From contig NCJL01000001.1 in NCBI GenBank assembly GCA_002278935.1, forward strand, positions 62,001 to 126,000: 64,000 nt of DNA, given 5' to 3'. The notes below the pieces were generated by a model, which was given only the letters and a program-made list of their open reading frames with translations, did no database searches and was not told where the DNA came from. This DNA comes from Gallionellales bacterium 39-52-133 (lineage in GTDB: Bacteria > Pseudomonadota > Gammaproteobacteria > Burkholderiales > Gallionellaceae). A program made the position numbers and the translations under genes. Numbering within the stretch: position 1 is the stretch's first letter; every line of letters begins with the position of its first letter. This document shows positions 44,614 to 55,893 of the stretch, one piece after another.

Positions 44614-46070
44614 TGTATCGCTCGCTCACGGTTATCCACGCGCTGGGCCTGATGCTGGTTCTGTTCAGCGTCACCTATCTTATGCCTGTCATTACTTCGC
44701 TGATATATCACGACGGTACCGCGCAGCATTTTTCCCTTGCGATGCTGATCACTTTTTTTTGTGGCGTGCTGATGTGGGGGGTGACCTACCGCTACAAGGG
44801 GGAGCTGTCGATACGCCACGGTTATCTGCTGGTAGTGGTGATGTGGACCGCAATCCCCGCCTTTGCCACGCTGCCACTGTTGATGGCATTGCCCAATCTG
44901 TCGTTTACCGATGCGTACTTTGAAACCATGTCCGCATTGACGACGACGGGTGGAACCGTGTTGACCGGGCTGGACACCATGCCGCAGGCAATCAATATGT
45001 GGCGGCATGAGCTGGAGTGGCTTGGCGGTATGGGCATTATCGTGCTGGTGGTGGCGATCATGCCCCTGCTGGGCATAGGCGGGCGCCAGCTGTACAAGGC
45101 GGAAACACCGGGGCCGATGAAGGATGCCAGCCTTACACCGCGCATTACCGAAACGGCGCGCAATTTATGGCTGGTGTATCTGGGTATTACGCTGGTCTGT
45201 CTGCTGACACTCAAACTGGCCGGCATGTCGTGGTTTGATGCGGTTTGCCATGCCTTTTCAGCGATGTCTCTGGGCGGATTCTCCACCTATGATAGCAGCG
45301 TTGCCTATTTCGATTCGCCACTCATCGAATTTGTCCTGATTGTGTTTATGCTGCTGGCGGTGATCAATTTCGCCACGCATTTTCTGGCATTGCGCGAAAA
45401 AAGCGCACGGCCTTACTTCCGCGACGTGGAAGGCCGTGCCAGCATTACGCTGATTTTAGTAAGCTGTGTGGCAATTGCTCTGTTTCTGTGGTGGCAGGGG
45501 ACTTATGCCAGTTTCTGGACGGCATTGCGTTTTGCCTCGTTCAATCTGGTATCGATCGCAACCAGTTCCGGTTATGCCAATACAGACTATGCGCTGTGGC
45601 CGATTTTCGCACCGATGTGGATACTGTTTTTGACCAGTATTACGGCCAGTTCAGGTTCTACCGGTGGCGGTATCAAGATGATACGCACCATCATCCTGTT
45701 CAAGCAGGCAGGGCGTGAATTCACAAAAATTCTGCATCCGTCGGCTATTGCGCCGATGAAAATCGGCGGCGCGGTGATACCTAACAATATCGTGTTTTCG
45801 GTACTGGCCTTTATCTTTCTGTATTTTATGAGCGTGGTAACGCTGACTTTTGTGATGTTGCTCAGCGGGCTGGATTTCATCACTGCATTTACCGCAGTAA
45901 TTGCCAGCATCAATAACGTGGGCCCCGGGCTGGGTCAGGTGGGACCGGCATCCAATTTTAGCGGTCTGACAGATTTTCAGACCTGGGTGTGCACACTGGC
46001 GATGCTGATAGGCCGTCTGGAAATTATTACCCTGTTAATCATCTTTACTCCGAAATTCTGGCAACGATAA
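44613..46070 (+). CDS. trkH: Trk potassium channel subunit TrkH
   Basis: A 485-residue inner-membrane K+ translocation subunit with the four pore-loop filter segments of the Trk/Ktr family: MSALTTTGGTV, AMSLGGFSTYD, IATSSGYANTD and ASINNVGPGLG. It forms the complex with TrkA. Translationally coupled to trkA. The next 290 bp before pilG are AT-rich with no gene seen. Confidence 0.94.
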   Translation: MYRSLTVIHALGLMLVLFSVTYLMPVITSLIYHDGTAQHFSLAMLITFFCGVLMWGVTYRYKGELSIRHGYLLVVVMWTAIPAFATLPLLMALPNLSFTDAYFETMSALTTTGGTVLTGLDTMPQAINMWRHELEWLGGMGIIVLVVAIMPLLGIGGRQLYKAETPGPMKDASLTPRITETARNLWLVYLGITLVCLLTLKLAGMSWFDAVCHAFSAMSLGGFSTYDSSVAYFDSPLIEFVLIVFMLLAVINFATHFLALREKSARPYFRDVEGRASITLILVSCVAIALFLWWQGTYASFWTALRFASFNLVSIATSSGYANTDYALWPIFAPMWILFLTSITASSGSTGGGIKMIRTIILFKQAGREFTKILHPSAIAPMKIGGAVIPNNIVFSVLAFIFLYFMSVVTLTFVMLLSGLDFITAFTAVIASINNVGPGLGQVGPASNFSGLTDFQTWVCTLAMLIGRLEIITLLIIFTPKFWQR

Positions 46071-46360
46071 ACATCTTTACCATTGCGATGAAATTACATA
46101 AAACGGACAAAATGTTTTTATAGGATTTTGATTGATTTAGCTTTTTTCGAAAAATGAAAAACCGGAATTTATTTGGGAACCCGCTACCGTTTAATAATTA
46201 AACAGGGTCGATGAACCCGCGAATAAATTAAATTCTTAAGCATGCGCTCTAATACATTGAACGTTAAGTGTAAAATGCGGTAGGATTCGGGTTGTATGTA
46301 AGCTGCATTAAATTAGGCGACGTATCTATAGAAGGCGCTTGTGTTTATGGAAGATAAAAA

Positions 46361-46771
46361 GTGAGCGACAGTAATTCATTATCGGGCATCAAAGTAGTGC
46401 TCATTGATGACAGTAATACGATCCGTCGCAGTGGCGAGATATTCCTGTCACAGGCGGGTTGCCAGGTCGTACTGGCAGAAGATGGTTTTGATGGCCTGTC
46501 AAAAGTGGTAGACAATAAACCCGACATAATTTTCGTTGACGTCATGATGCCCCGTCTTGACGGTTATCAAACTTGCGCGCTGATCAAGAATCATCGCGAA
46601 TTCAAGGATACTCCCGTAGTCATGCTGACCAGCAAAGACAGCCTGTTCGACCGCGCGCGAGGCAAGCTGGTGGGCGCCGATCAATACCTGACAAAACCAT
46701 TCAGCAAGAAAAGTTTAACGGATGCCGTGATACAGCATACACAACATAAGGAGAGCAGCAATGGCAATTAA
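46361..46771 (+). CDS. pilG: Twitching motility response regulator PilG
   Basis: A 136-residue single-domain REC protein: VVLIDDSNTIRRSGEIFL, phospho-Asp in IIFVDVMMPRLDGYQ, then VMLTSKDSLFDRARGKLVGA and YLTKPFSKKSL. It works with the Pil-Chp chemosensory kinase controlling type IV pilus extension. GTG start with GGAAG upstream. Overlaps pilH by 11 bp. Confidence 0.92.
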   Translation: MSDSNSLSGIKVVLIDDSNTIRRSGEIFLSQAGCQVVLAEDGFDGLSKVVDNKPDIIFVDVMMPRLDGYQTCALIKNHREFKDTPVVMLTSKDSLFDRARGKLVGADQYLTKPFSKKSLTDAVIQHTQHKESSNGN

Positions 46772-47126
46772 GAACATATTGGTAGTAGATGACTCTGCGA
46801 CGGAGCGACATATTACTGGTGGAATTCTGACGAAGGGGGGTTATACCGTTACGTTTGCCGAAGACGGCGAGTCGGGCGTCGCAAAGGCAAAGGCTGATTT
46901 GCCGGATCTGGTTGTGATGGACGTGGTGATGCCCGGTCTGAACGGCTTTCAGGCAACTCGCGCGATCAGCACAGATGAAGCCACCAAGCATATACCCGTG
47001 ATTATCTGTACGACCAAAGGTCAGGAAACCGACAAAATATGGGGCTTGCGCCAGGGCGCAAAAGATTATGTCACCAAGCCGGTGGATGCCGCTGAGTTGT
47101 TAAGCAAAATAGCGGCACTTAATTAG
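46761..47126 (+). CDS. pilH: Response regulator PilH
   Basis: A 121-residue REC protein: NILVVDDSATERHITGGIL, phospho-Asp in LVVMDVVMPGLNGFQ, CTTKGQETDKIWGLRQGA and YVTKPVDAAELL. In Pseudomonas PilH opposes PilG in pilus control. AAGGAG lies before the ATG. Second gene of the cluster. Confidence 0.92.
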   Translation: MAIKNILVVDDSATERHITGGILTKGGYTVTFAEDGESGVAKAKADLPDLVVMDVVMPGLNGFQATRAISTDEATKHIPVIICTTKGQETDKIWGLRQGAKDYVTKPVDAAELLSKIAALN

Positions 47127-47128
47127 TC

Positions 47129-47623
47129 ATGTCCAAACGTTTCAACCTGCGCGAGTTTCAGCAAGGCTTGCTGGATCGCATGCAGGTGCAGGCAGCGAGC
47201 GGCAACCAGATTGCCACCTTGGGTATTATTGTCGGGCATGAAAGCTGGCTGGTAGACATGTCTGATATTTCGGAGGTTCTTGCGGTGCCGGAGCTGACGG
47301 CCGTTCCGCTTACAAAACAATGGTATAGCGGCGTTGCAAATGTGCGCGGCAATATCTACAGCATTACAGATCTGGGCGCGTATATGGATTACGGGATTAC
47401 CGTACAGGATGCGCAAAGCCGGGTACTGCTGATAGGTCAAAAATACAATTTCAACACGGGCTTGCTGGTATCAAAAGTGCTGGGCTTGCGTAACTCAGCA
47501 GAGTGGCAACACAGTGAAGAGGATGGTGTGGAATTTTATCAGGATGATAACGGTCAGCAGTGGCGCAAGCTGAATATCAGGCAATTACTTCAGCAGCCGG
47601 AATTTATTCAAATAGGGGTGTAG
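47129..47623 (+). CDS. pilI: CheW-like adaptor PilI
   Basis: A 164-residue CheW-domain protein coupling the receptor PilJ to the ChpA kinase. Pattern: ESWLVDMSDISEVLAVPE, YSGVANVRGNIYSITDLGAYM, NFNTGLLVSKVLGLRNSAEW. It starts 2 bp after the pilH stop. Confidence 0.9.
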   Translation: MSKRFNLREFQQGLLDRMQVQAASGNQIATLGIIVGHESWLVDMSDISEVLAVPELTAVPLTKQWYSGVANVRGNIYSITDLGAYMDYGITVQDAQSRVLLIGQKYNFNTGLLVSKVLGLRNSAEWQHSEEDGVEFYQDDNGQQWRKLNIRQLLQQPEFIQIGV

Positions 47624-47646
47624 TACTCCACCAATAAGGACGCAAA

Positions 47647-49638
47647 ATGGCATTCAAACTACCCAATCCGTTCAAGAAAACAAGCGAAAAAGCCAAACCG
47701 GCAAACAAAAAAGCGGCGGCGCCGAAGGTTGGTCGAATGGCTGTCGGTAAACAACTGCAAATTTTGAGTGTGGCCTTGCTGGCGTTTCTTGCAATTGCGG
47801 TTGTATCTGCCTATTTTGACAACAGGGTGGCGGCGCAGGGTACCCGCTACATTTCTGAATCATCCAAGCTTTTGATGTTATCGCAGCGTCTGGCAAAGGA
47901 TGCGCAACAGGGTTTGCTGGGTAACTTCAGTGCGTTTGAAGGTTTGAGCCAGGGGCGTCAGACCGTGTCTGAAGTGTTGAACTTGCTGGATAAAGGCGAC
48001 GCGACATTGCCGGCTACCAAAGGTGCGCCGCGTGCGGCGCTGAATGAGCTGATTCCGCGCGTAAAGCAAACTATTGCAAACGTGGCGATTATGGAAGAAG
48101 GGCGTACCGGTCTGTTAACCCTTGCACGCGCGATTACCGTGATTGATTCGATGGGCAGGGAAATGCGCGTGCAGATGCAGCAATTGCCCAGTACGCCTGA
48201 TGCGCAAAAATTTGCCTTGCTGGTAGAGCGGATGGGTAAAGATGCCACGTCCATGCTGGCCGAAGTGAGTACCGATCAGGTTTCTGCATTGGCACTGAAT
48301 ACGATGGCCGCGGAAGAAATGCTGGAAAAATTGCCAAAGTCCGACCAGGCTGTTGCAGAGCTGGCCGAGTTGTTTGAGGGTTATCGCGGCGCGGCAGAAA
48401 TCATTATCGGCAACTCACAAAACTTGCTGGGCGCCAAGCGTGCTGGTAAAGCTATTTTTGACGATAGCGATCCGTTTCTGGATCAGGCGCAAAAGCTGAC
48501 CGATGCCTATGAGCGTTCCATTACAAATCGTTTAACCAGTTACGCGATGGTGTTTTCAGGCGGCATGGTGCTGTTCCTCCTTGCACTGTTGGCCAAGGTA
48601 TACCTGAACGATACCAGCCATCGTGCACAGGTGGCTGAGGCGGTTAACAGCGCAAACCAGCAGTCAATTTTAAGTCTGATGAACGAACTGTCCGAACTGG
48701 CTAACGGAGATTTGACAGTCAAGGCGACCGTTTCCGAAGATATTACCGGTGCGATTGCCGACTCGGTCAACTTCACTACCGACGAATTGCGCAAACTGGT
48801 TATTGCGGTTAGTACCTCCGCCCAGCAGGTATCGAAAGCGACCAGTGTTGCGGGTGAGATTACCAAGAAACTGCTGGCTGCGGCGAAGAAGCAGTCGGAA
48901 GAAATTTATCAGGCAGGTGACGCGGTGGAATTGATGACCACGTCAATTAAAGAGGTGGATGCAAGCTCTGCGCGATCGGCAGACGCAGCGCGGCAAACGC
49001 TGACGGTCACTGCGCAGGGTACGCAGGCTGTGCAAAACTCCATTGCCGGTATGGACGGCATCCGCGAACAGATTCAGGAAACTTCCAAACGTATTAAACG
49101 ACTGGGTGAAAGCTCGCAGGAAATTGGCGAGATTGTGGATCTGATTTCGGACATTACCGAACAGACCAACGTGCTGGCGTTGAACGCGGCGATTCAGGCG
49201 GCATCGGCAGGTGAAGCGGGTCGAGGCTTCTCGGTGGTTGCGGAAGAGGTGCAGCGTCTGGCGGAACGTTCGGCTGACGCGACCAAACAGATCGGCTTGC
49301 TGGTGAAGGCGATTCAGAACGATACGCATGATGCGGTAGCGGCGATGGAATCCACCACACAAGGGGTGGTGGAAGGTGCCAAACTGGCAGACGCCGCCGG
49401 ACAATCCCTGCGCGAAATTGAACAGAATACCCATGAGTTGGCGACACTGGTGAGCAGTATTTCGGTGTCCACGCAAATGCAGACTGAAATGGCCAGAGAG
49501 TTGGCGGAGGTGATGAAGGCGATTCTGCAAATTACCGAGCAGACTACCGACGGTACCCACCGCACCAGCGCATCGGTTGCAGAGGTGGAAAAATTGGCGA
49601 CGGAGCTCAGCAGCTCCGTTTCAGGCTTTAAGGTATAA
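47647..49638 (+). CDS. pilJ: Pilus chemoreceptor PilJ
   Basis: A 663-residue methyl-accepting protein with membrane segments near residues 37-56 and 295-315 and a periplasmic sensor with two similar modules ([38 protein letters not shown]). A signalling domain follows, with tip [30 protein letters not shown] and [18 protein letters not shown]. The [20 protein letters not shown] form is specific to PilJ-like receptors. The C-terminus ends SSSVSGFKV. Confidence 0.93.
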   Translation: MAFKLPNPFKKTSEKAKPANKKAAAPKVGRMAVGKQLQILSVALLAFLAIAVVSAYFDNRVAAQGTRYISESSKLLMLSQRLAKDAQQGLLGNFSAFEGLSQGRQTVSEVLNLLDKGDATLPATKGAPRAALNELIPRVKQTIANVAIMEEGRTGLLTLARAITVIDSMGREMRVQMQQLPSTPDAQKFALLVERMGKDATSMLAEVSTDQVSALALNTMAAEEMLEKLPKSDQAVAELAELFEGYRGAAEIIIGNSQNLLGAKRAGKAIFDDSDPFLDQAQKLTDAYERSITNRLTSYAMVFSGGMVLFLLALLAKVYLNDTSHRAQVAEAVNSANQQSILSLMNELSELANGDLTVKATVSEDITGAIADSVNFTTDELRKLVIAVSTSAQQVSKATSVAGEITKKLLAAAKKQSEEIYQAGDAVELMTTSIKEVDASSARSADAARQTLTVTAQGTQAVQNSIAGMDGIREQIQETSKRIKRLGESSQEIGEIVDLISDITEQTNVLALNAAIQAASAGEAGRGFSVVAEEVQRLAERSADATKQIGLLVKAIQNDTHDAVAAMESTTQGVVEGAKLADAAGQSLREIEQNTHELATLVSSISVSTQMQTEMARELAEVMKAILQITEQTTDGTHRTSASVAEVEKLATELSSSVSGFKV

Positions 49639-49656
49639 GCGTTTTCAGGCGATCAC

Positions 49657-52600
49657 ATGGTTGATACCAAACAATTTAATCCGCTTCCCCTGCTGTCGGT
49701 CAAGAGCGGTTTAGATAGCTCGCTTACCCAGATCAGTGCAGAGCTGGAGCAGTATTTTGCCGAAGGCTGGGCGGGCAACGGGCATCTGCAAAGTGCGCAG
49801 GACGAGTTGCATCGTGCAGTGGGTGTGTTGCAGATGTTGTCGCTGGAAGGTTTGGCAGTATTTAGCCGCGAACTTGAAACTGTGTTGCAGGAAATGCTGG
49901 CGCAACAGCAGGCACCCACTGCAATGCACCGCGATACCTTGCGTGGTGCATTGCTCGCGCTTACTCAATATCTGGATGCGCTGGCCGATGGCGCATCCAA
50001 CACCGCTTTAAGACTGTTTTATTCCTATCAGGAGCTGCACCAGTTGCGCGGCCTGGAAAGCGCATTTGAAGTTGACCTGTTTTTCCCGGAATTTGGTGTG
50101 GAACTTCCCGCCGAGGTTTTGGATGTGCCGCTTGTGCCCGCAGCTTTGGCCAGCATCAAAACGGCGCGTGCGCAATATCAGCGTGCTTTATTAAAGTGGT
50201 TGCGCCAGGATAACCCGGCACTGTCACTGCGCACCATGCGCGCCGCAGTGCAAACAGTCATGGCTTGCGCGCCCCAGGACCAGCATCGTGCCTTCTGGTG
50301 GATAGCCACGGGCTTGCTGGACTGCCTGATACATGACGGTTTGCCGGCAGAGTTGAATGCCAACAAATTGCTTGCACGTGTCGATCTGCAAATGAAATCG
50401 ATGGTTGAGAACAAGCATCGGGAGAGTGAGTACAACACCACTTGCGGCATGCAATACATGCTCGCGCGCAGCCAGCCCGTTAGCGAGACGGTGGATAAGA
50501 TCAAGCAGACATATGAACTGGATGCTTATTTGCCCGAATCGCAGCCTTTGTCGCACGGCGAAACAGTGCAGGTACTGGAACAGATGCGCGGGCAACTGAA
50601 TGAAGCACAGGAAATTCTCGAGCAATGCGTCAAGGGCGACGCCGAATGCAGCAAGCGCTTTGCAGAGAAACTGGGAGAGATCTACGCGCTGTCGGAGCAA
50701 CTGGATCGCGATACCCTGCAGTTCCTGTGCAAGCAGATGCATACCGCCGTTGCCGATACGGAGGATGCTGATGCCGTCCATAGAATCAGGATGGAAATGG
50801 CGATGGCCATGCTGCTGCTGGGCAGCGGCATTGAGCGTTACCAGCGTCTGGGAAGCCAGTTCCACGAGCAGGCACGCATGCTTGCACACTTCCTGCAATC
50901 CGGCATTTCGGAAGACCCGGATGAAGGCAATCCTTTGGTCGCCCTGACCGCACTGCATTGCCAGCTGGAGGAGCAGGAAGTATTGCCGCCGCTTGCCAAC
51001 GAAATGAAGGCTAACCTGCAGCAGATTGAGTTAAGCCTGAACGTGTTTTTCAGCGACACGAGCAAGCGTGCCGAACTGACACCTTTGCGCCGTCTGGCAA
51101 CGCAAGTGTATGGCGGGTTGTATATTCTTTCTCTCGACATTGCCCAGAGATTAATCACGCCGGTACAGAAGGCGCTGGAGCGGTATATTGCAGGTGCCAC
51201 ACCCGGTCCGGCCGAGATGCACGCAATTGCATCCGCAGTCAGCTCCCTGGAAAATTATGTTCATGGCCTGTCACAAGGACTGAAGCCTGACACAAAATCG
51301 CTTGAGGATGTGCTCATCAGCATCGTCAGGGATTCGCAGCAGCCCGATCAAAAAGCCGTTGAAAAAGAAATAGTCGTGCCTACCGGCGTGTCGGTGCGCG
51401 AGGGCGGCGAAGATGCGGAATTGCTGGAAGTTTTTCTTGAAGAAGCGCATGAAGTGCTGGAGACCCTGCATGAGCAGCATCAAATCTGCCAGCGCAATCC
51501 GCACAGCCGTGATGCGCTGATCACCATCAGACGCGGATTCCATACCCTCAAAGGTAGCGGTCGCATGGTGGGATTGACCAATCTGGGTGAAGTGGCCTGG
51601 GCCGTGGAAAAGGCACTGAACAAATGGCTGCAGGATGAAAAATCAGCTTCTATCACTGTGCTTGAGCTTATTGGCGATGCCGAGGTGCTGTTCCAGCACT
51701 GGATAGACAAGTTACGCAGCGGAGGCGATGCGCTGATCGATGCTACCGCGCTGGTAGCCGCTGCGCAGCGTATTGAAAGCGGTGTAGAAGACGCGCCCAA
51801 ACCTGCGGTTGCCGCAGCTGCGGAAGCTGACGCGGAAATTCCGGATATTGTGATTGGTGGTATCAGTCTGTCGCCGGTGTTGTTTAACATTGCAACGGAT
51901 GAAGCCGCCGGCATTATTGAGACACTGCAGCAGCTGGTTATAGCCTTGCGCAAAAGCGGCGAACCGACGGTCAGCTACGATTTTGTTCGCGCAGCGCATA
52001 CGCTTGCGGGGATTAACCGCTCCACGGGCTTTACCAATATTTCAGATCTGGCAGGCGCACTTGAGGCCTGGTTGCAGATGCTGATGGATGCGACGACTCC
52101 GCTGGATATTTTGCAGCTTAACCTTCTCGAGCAAAGTATCAATGCGCTAAGCGAAATGGTAAGCACCCTGCGCAGCAAGCAGGAGCCCAAAGCCCGTCCG
52201 GATCTGATTACGCGACTGCAAATAAAAAAAAAGCAGCTGAATAATCCCGCGCAGAATGCCGGAAAAATCGAAACGGTAACACTCGAACAGACTCAGCCTT
52301 CAGTTGCGGAAGAGCTGGCCGTATCGTTTGCGCTTGACGATGTCATGCCGATCGAGGAGGTTAAACAGGCTGACGGTGATGTTGACCTGGTGGCCTATGT
52401 GCAGCGCGCTGCACTGGAACAGGCGCATGAACCGCTGCAATGGCAATCGCCCGACAATTTGTCCATCGCAACCGAGGATAATCAAAAACTGCCGGCAACC
52501 CAGCAATCTACCATGTCATTGGGAGTTGAACCGGACAACGATATATTCCAGATCGACTTCAGCGATTTGCAAGCCACGGCTGAAACAGCGCCGAAAGTTG

Positions 52601-55221
52601 AACAGACTCCCGAATCTTCCACATCCGCAGCTGATTTTTCGTTTGATTTTGACGGCCTTGGTTTGACACCTGCGTCGCAACAAGCGGAAGAGCATGCTCC
52701 ATCACTGATGGAAATGCCGCAGCAGCCTGAATTATCGCAACCGATCAGTGCCGCAAAAGTTGAGCGGGAAATTGATTTTTTGTCCGCGTTGCCCCCGTCC
52801 GGGCCAAGTGTGACAGAGGCTGAGCCTTTGCAGGCAAGCAGGGTTGCAGAGCTGCCAGCCGAGCCGCAGGTTCAGAAAAAACCCAAAGCAGCAGAACTGT
52901 CGGAGGAAGAAAAGGCCGACGCGGAACACGACACGAAAAAGCGCACGATTCAGGATGACCTCGACGAACAACTGTTGCCCATCTTTCTGGAAGAAGCGGA
53001 TGAGTTGTATCCGCAGCTTACCGGTGAGCTGAGTGCATGGCGTGAGCATTCCGATAATCCGGATGAGGGGCTGAAAATTGCGCGCAAGCTGCAGCGCAGC
53101 CTGCATACACTTAAAGGCAGCGCGCGCATGGCCGGTGCGATGCGGCTGGGTGAGCTGACGCATCGCGTGGAAGATTGCCTGGATGGCGCAGTTGCCGAAG
53201 GCAAGCAGGACGCGGAATTGCTGGATGAACTTGAAAATTATTTTGACCGTATCGGTCATGCGCTGGAAAAATTGCGCACGGGTGAAACGGCAGAAGAAGC
53301 GCCCGTAGCCGTGTCCGTAGCCGAGGCTGCTGCGCCACAGACAGCGCCCGCAAAGCGCGCAACCACAGCCCAGACGGAAGTATCTGCCGAGGTTGTTGAC
53401 GAGCGCAAAGAATCGGCGATATTGCGCGTGAGATCTGACATCGTTGATGACCTGGTCAACGAGGCCGGTGAAATCAGTGTTGCAAGATCCCGCATGGAAA
53501 TTGAATTGAGCAATTTCAAGGGTGGCTTGCTGGATTTAACCGGCAGCGTGCAGGGCTTGCGCAAACTGGTGCGCGAAATTGAAATGCATGCAGAAGGCCA
53601 GATGCAGGCACGTGCGGCTGTTGCCGGGGACAGTGCCGAAAAATTTGACCCGCTGGAATTTGACCGTTTCACGCGCTTCCAGGAATTGACGCGCTTCATG
53701 AGCGAAAGCGTGCATGACGTGCAGACAGTGCAGCAGGCACTGCTGAAAAATCTGGATGAAACCAGCGCGGCGATGTCGGCACAGGCCAAACTGAACAGCG
53801 TATTGCAGCAGAGTCTGATGTCGATACGCATGTTGCCCTTCTCCAGTACTTCGCAGCGGCTGTACCGGATTGTGCGCCAGACCGGCAAGGAGCTGGGCAA
53901 AAAAGTTAACCTCGAACTATATGGCACCGAAATTGAACTGGATCGCGGCGTGCTGGAAAAAATGACCGCGCCATTCGAGCATCTGCTGCGCAATGCTATT
54001 GTGCATGGCCTGGAAAATCCGGAGCAGCGCGAATTAAAGGGCAAGCAACCCATCGGCAATATTGCGCTGACATTGCGTCAGGAAGGCAATGAAGTCGTGT
54101 TCGAATTCAAGGATGATGGCGCCGGACTGAATACAGACAAGTTGCGCAAGAAAGGAATTGAGCAGGGCATTTTGAAAGCAGGTGAAACCATCAGCGACGA
54201 GAAGGCCATGTTGCTGATTTTTGAAACAGGGTTGTCGACAGCGTCAGAACTCACCGAAATTTCGGGACGCGGTGTGGGCATGGACGTGGTCCTCAGTGAA
54301 ATCAAGGCGCTGGGTGGCCGTATAGAGGTCTCATCCGAGCCGGACAAGGGCGCATGTTTCACCATTTATCTGCCGCTTACGCTGGCCGTGATGAAGGCCC
54401 TGATGGTGCGTGCAGGCAATGACAGCTACGCGATTCCATCGGTCATGGTGGAGCAGGTGCAGCAGGTAAAGCCTGCCGATCTGGTCGAGCTATACCGCAA
54501 GGGTCAGGCCGAATGGCAGGAAAAAGCGTATCCACTGCATTACTTGCCGCGTTTGCTGGGTGACAAGGAGCGCACGCCGGAGAGCAAGCCATATAACTCG
54601 ATATTGCTGTTGCGCAGCGGTGAACAGCGCATGGCGCTTCATCTGGACGAATTGCTGGGCAACAAAGAGGTGGTGGTTAAAAACGTGGGCGTGCAGCTTG
54701 CCCGACTGTCGGGCATAGCGGGTGCAACCGTGCAGGCAAACGGCAAGGTGGTACTGATTCTGAACCCGGTTCCACTGGCGCAGCTGGTTACGCAGACGCA
54801 AAGGAAAGGCCTTGAAAAGACCGAGGAAATGCCGGTACGCCACATACCTGTTGTGATGATCGTGGACGATTCGCTCACGGTTCGCAAGATCACTTCCAAG
54901 CTGCTTACGCGTGTGGGTTATGAAATCATTACCGCAAAAGACGGCGTGGATGCGCTGGAAAAACTGGTGGATATGACTCCCGATGTGATGCTGCTGGACG
55001 TTGAGATGCCGCGCATGGACGGATTTGAACTGACCAAACAATTGCGTCGTGATCCCAAAACAAAGAACTTGCCTATTATCATGATTACTTCGCGAACAGC
55101 CGAGAAGCACCGTAACTATGCGCTGGAAATGGGTGTGAACGAGTATATGGGCAAGCCATTCCAGGAAAACGAGCTGCTGGAAAATATTGCGCGTTTTGCA
55201 CCGCTGACAGAAACCGCCTAA
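49657..55221 (+). CDS. chpA: ChpA/PilL hybrid histidine kinase
   Basis: A very large (1854-residue) CheA-type kinase. Order: N-terminal degenerate phosphotransfer-like regions (about 1-570), HPt domain 1 with FHTLKGSGRMVG (His near 628), HPt-like 2 with AAHTLAGINRSTG (near 780), an acidic Gln/Glu-rich linker (about 870-1100), HPt 3 with LHTLKGSARMAG (near 1148), dimerisation, HATPase (HLLRNAIVHGLENPEQ, DDGAGLN, GRGVGMDVV), CheW-like, and a C-terminal REC domain (VVMIVDDSLTVRKITSKLL, LLDVEMPRMDGFE). It phosphorylates PilG and PilH. Fewer clear HPt sites than the Pseudomonas protein. Confidence 0.93.
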   Translation: MVDTKQFNPLPLLSVKSGLDSSLTQISAELEQYFAEGWAGNGHLQSAQDELHRAVGVLQMLSLEGLAVFSRELETVLQEMLAQQQAPTAMHRDTLRGALLALTQYLDALADGASNTALRLFYSYQELHQLRGLESAFEVDLFFPEFGVELPAEVLDVPLVPAALASIKTARAQYQRALLKWLRQDNPALSLRTMRAAVQTVMACAPQDQHRAFWWIATGLLDCLIHDGLPAELNANKLLARVDLQMKSMVENKHRESEYNTTCGMQYMLARSQPVSETVDKIKQTYELDAYLPESQPLSHGETVQVLEQMRGQLNEAQEILEQCVKGDAECSKRFAEKLGEIYALSEQLDRDTLQFLCKQMHTAVADTEDADAVHRIRMEMAMAMLLLGSGIERYQRLGSQFHEQARMLAHFLQSGISEDPDEGNPLVALTALHCQLEEQEVLPPLANEMKANLQQIELSLNVFFSDTSKRAELTPLRRLATQVYGGLYILSLDIAQRLITPVQKALERYIAGATPGPAEMHAIASAVSSLENYVHGLSQGLKPDTKSLEDVLISIVRDSQQPDQKAVEKEIVVPTGVSVREGGEDAELLEVFLEEAHEVLETLHEQHQICQRNPHSRDALITIRRGFHTLKGSGRMVGLTNLGEVAWAVEKALNKWLQDEKSASITVLELIGDAEVLFQHWIDKLRSGGDALIDATALVAAAQRIESGVEDAPKPAVAAAAEADAEIPDIVIGGISLSPVLFNIATDEAAGIIETLQQLVIALRKSGEPTVSYDFVRAAHTLAGINRSTGFTNISDLAGALEAWLQMLMDATTPLDILQLNLLEQSINALSEMVSTLRSKQEPKARPDLITRLQIKKKQLNNPAQNAGKIETVTLEQTQPSVAEELAVSFALDDVMPIEEVKQADGDVDLVAYVQRAALEQAHEPLQWQSPDNLSIATEDNQKLPATQQSTMSLGVEPDNDIFQIDFSDLQATAETAPKVEQTPESSTSAADFSFDFDGLGLTPASQQAEEHAPSLMEMPQQPELSQPISAAKVEREIDFLSALPPSGPSVTEAEPLQASRVAELPAEPQVQKKPKAAELSEEEKADAEHDTKKRTIQDDLDEQLLPIFLEEADELYPQLTGELSAWREHSDNPDEGLKIARKLQRSLHTLKGSARMAGAMRLGELTHRVEDCLDGAVAEGKQDAELLDELENYFDRIGHALEKLRTGETAEEAPVAVSVAEAAAPQTAPAKRATTAQTEVSAEVVDERKESAILRVRSDIVDDLVNEAGEISVARSRMEIELSNFKGGLLDLTGSVQGLRKLVREIEMHAEGQMQARAAVAGDSAEKFDPLEFDRFTRFQELTRFMSESVHDVQTVQQALLKNLDETSAAMSAQAKLNSVLQQSLMSIRMLPFSSTSQRLYRIVRQTGKELGKKVNLELYGTEIELDRGVLEKMTAPFEHLLRNAIVHGLENPEQRELKGKQPIGNIALTLRQEGNEVVFEFKDDGAGLNTDKLRKKGIEQGILKAGETISDEKAMLLIFETGLSTASELTEISGRGVGMDVVLSEIKALGGRIEVSSEPDKGACFTIYLPLTLAVMKALMVRAGNDSYAIPSVMVEQVQQVKPADLVELYRKGQAEWQEKAYPLHYLPRLLGDKERTPESKPYNSILLLRSGEQRMALHLDELLGNKEVVVKNVGVQLARLSGIAGATVQANGKVVLILNPVPLAQLVTQTQRKGLEKTEEMPVRHIPVVMIVDDSLTVRKITSKLLTRVGYEIITAKDGVDALEKLVDMTPDVMLLDVEMPRMDGFELTKQLRRDPKTKNLPIIMITSRTAEKHRNYALEMGVNEYMGKPFQENELLENIARFAPLTETA

Positions 55222-55326
55222 GTACAACGGCCGCCTGCAGCGGAGTTCAGCCGAAAAAATCTGCAGGTCACGGACTTGAATTTCCTCCAACGTGACGCAA
55301 ACTGTCCGGAAGAATAGAATAACGCC

Positions 55327-55887
55327 ATGTCACAGTTTGATCTCAGCCACCATTTCCTCATCGCCATGCCCGCCATGACAGATCCTGTTTTTGCCAAATC
55401 GCTTACCTATGTGTGTGAGCATAATGAGCAGGGAGCGCTCGGTATTGTGGTAAACCGACCTATCAGTCTTACCCTGGGTGAGCTGTTTGCGCAGATCAAG
55501 CTGCCATTGAACCCGGCAGAGCTGGAAAACCTGCCTGTGCATTTCGGCGGTCCGGTACAGACTGACCGCGGTTTTGTGCTGCACGAGCCGGCGGGAGAAT
55601 GGCAGTCTACCCTGCTGGTTAAAGGGCGGGTTGGCATGACCACCTCCAGGGATGTTCTGGAGGCGGTCGGTCAGGGTAAGGGACCTAAAAATATTCTGGT
55701 TACGCTGGGCTATGCCGGGTGGGAACAGGGGCAGCTTGAGCATGAGTTGTCACAAAACGCGTGGTTGAGCGTACCCGCTTCAGAACACATACTATTTGAC
55801 TTGCCTGCCGAAGAGCGCCTGCCTGCCGCGATGAGTATACTGGGGGTGGATTATGCGACCCTGTCGGCAGACTCGGGGCACGCATAA
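55327..55887 (+). CDS. YqgE/AlgH family protein
   Basis: A 186-residue protein of the conserved UPF0301 family: [72 protein letters not shown]. The biochemical role is unknown; it is nearly always upstream of ruvX (yqgF), as here. Confidence 0.92.
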   Translation: MSQFDLSHHFLIAMPAMTDPVFAKSLTYVCEHNEQGALGIVVNRPISLTLGELFAQIKLPLNPAELENLPVHFGGPVQTDRGFVLHEPAGEWQSTLLVKGRVGMTTSRDVLEAVGQGKGPKNILVTLGYAGWEQGQLEHELSQNAWLSVPASEHILFDLPAEERLPAAMSILGVDYATLSADSGHA

Positions 55888-55893
55888 TCATCG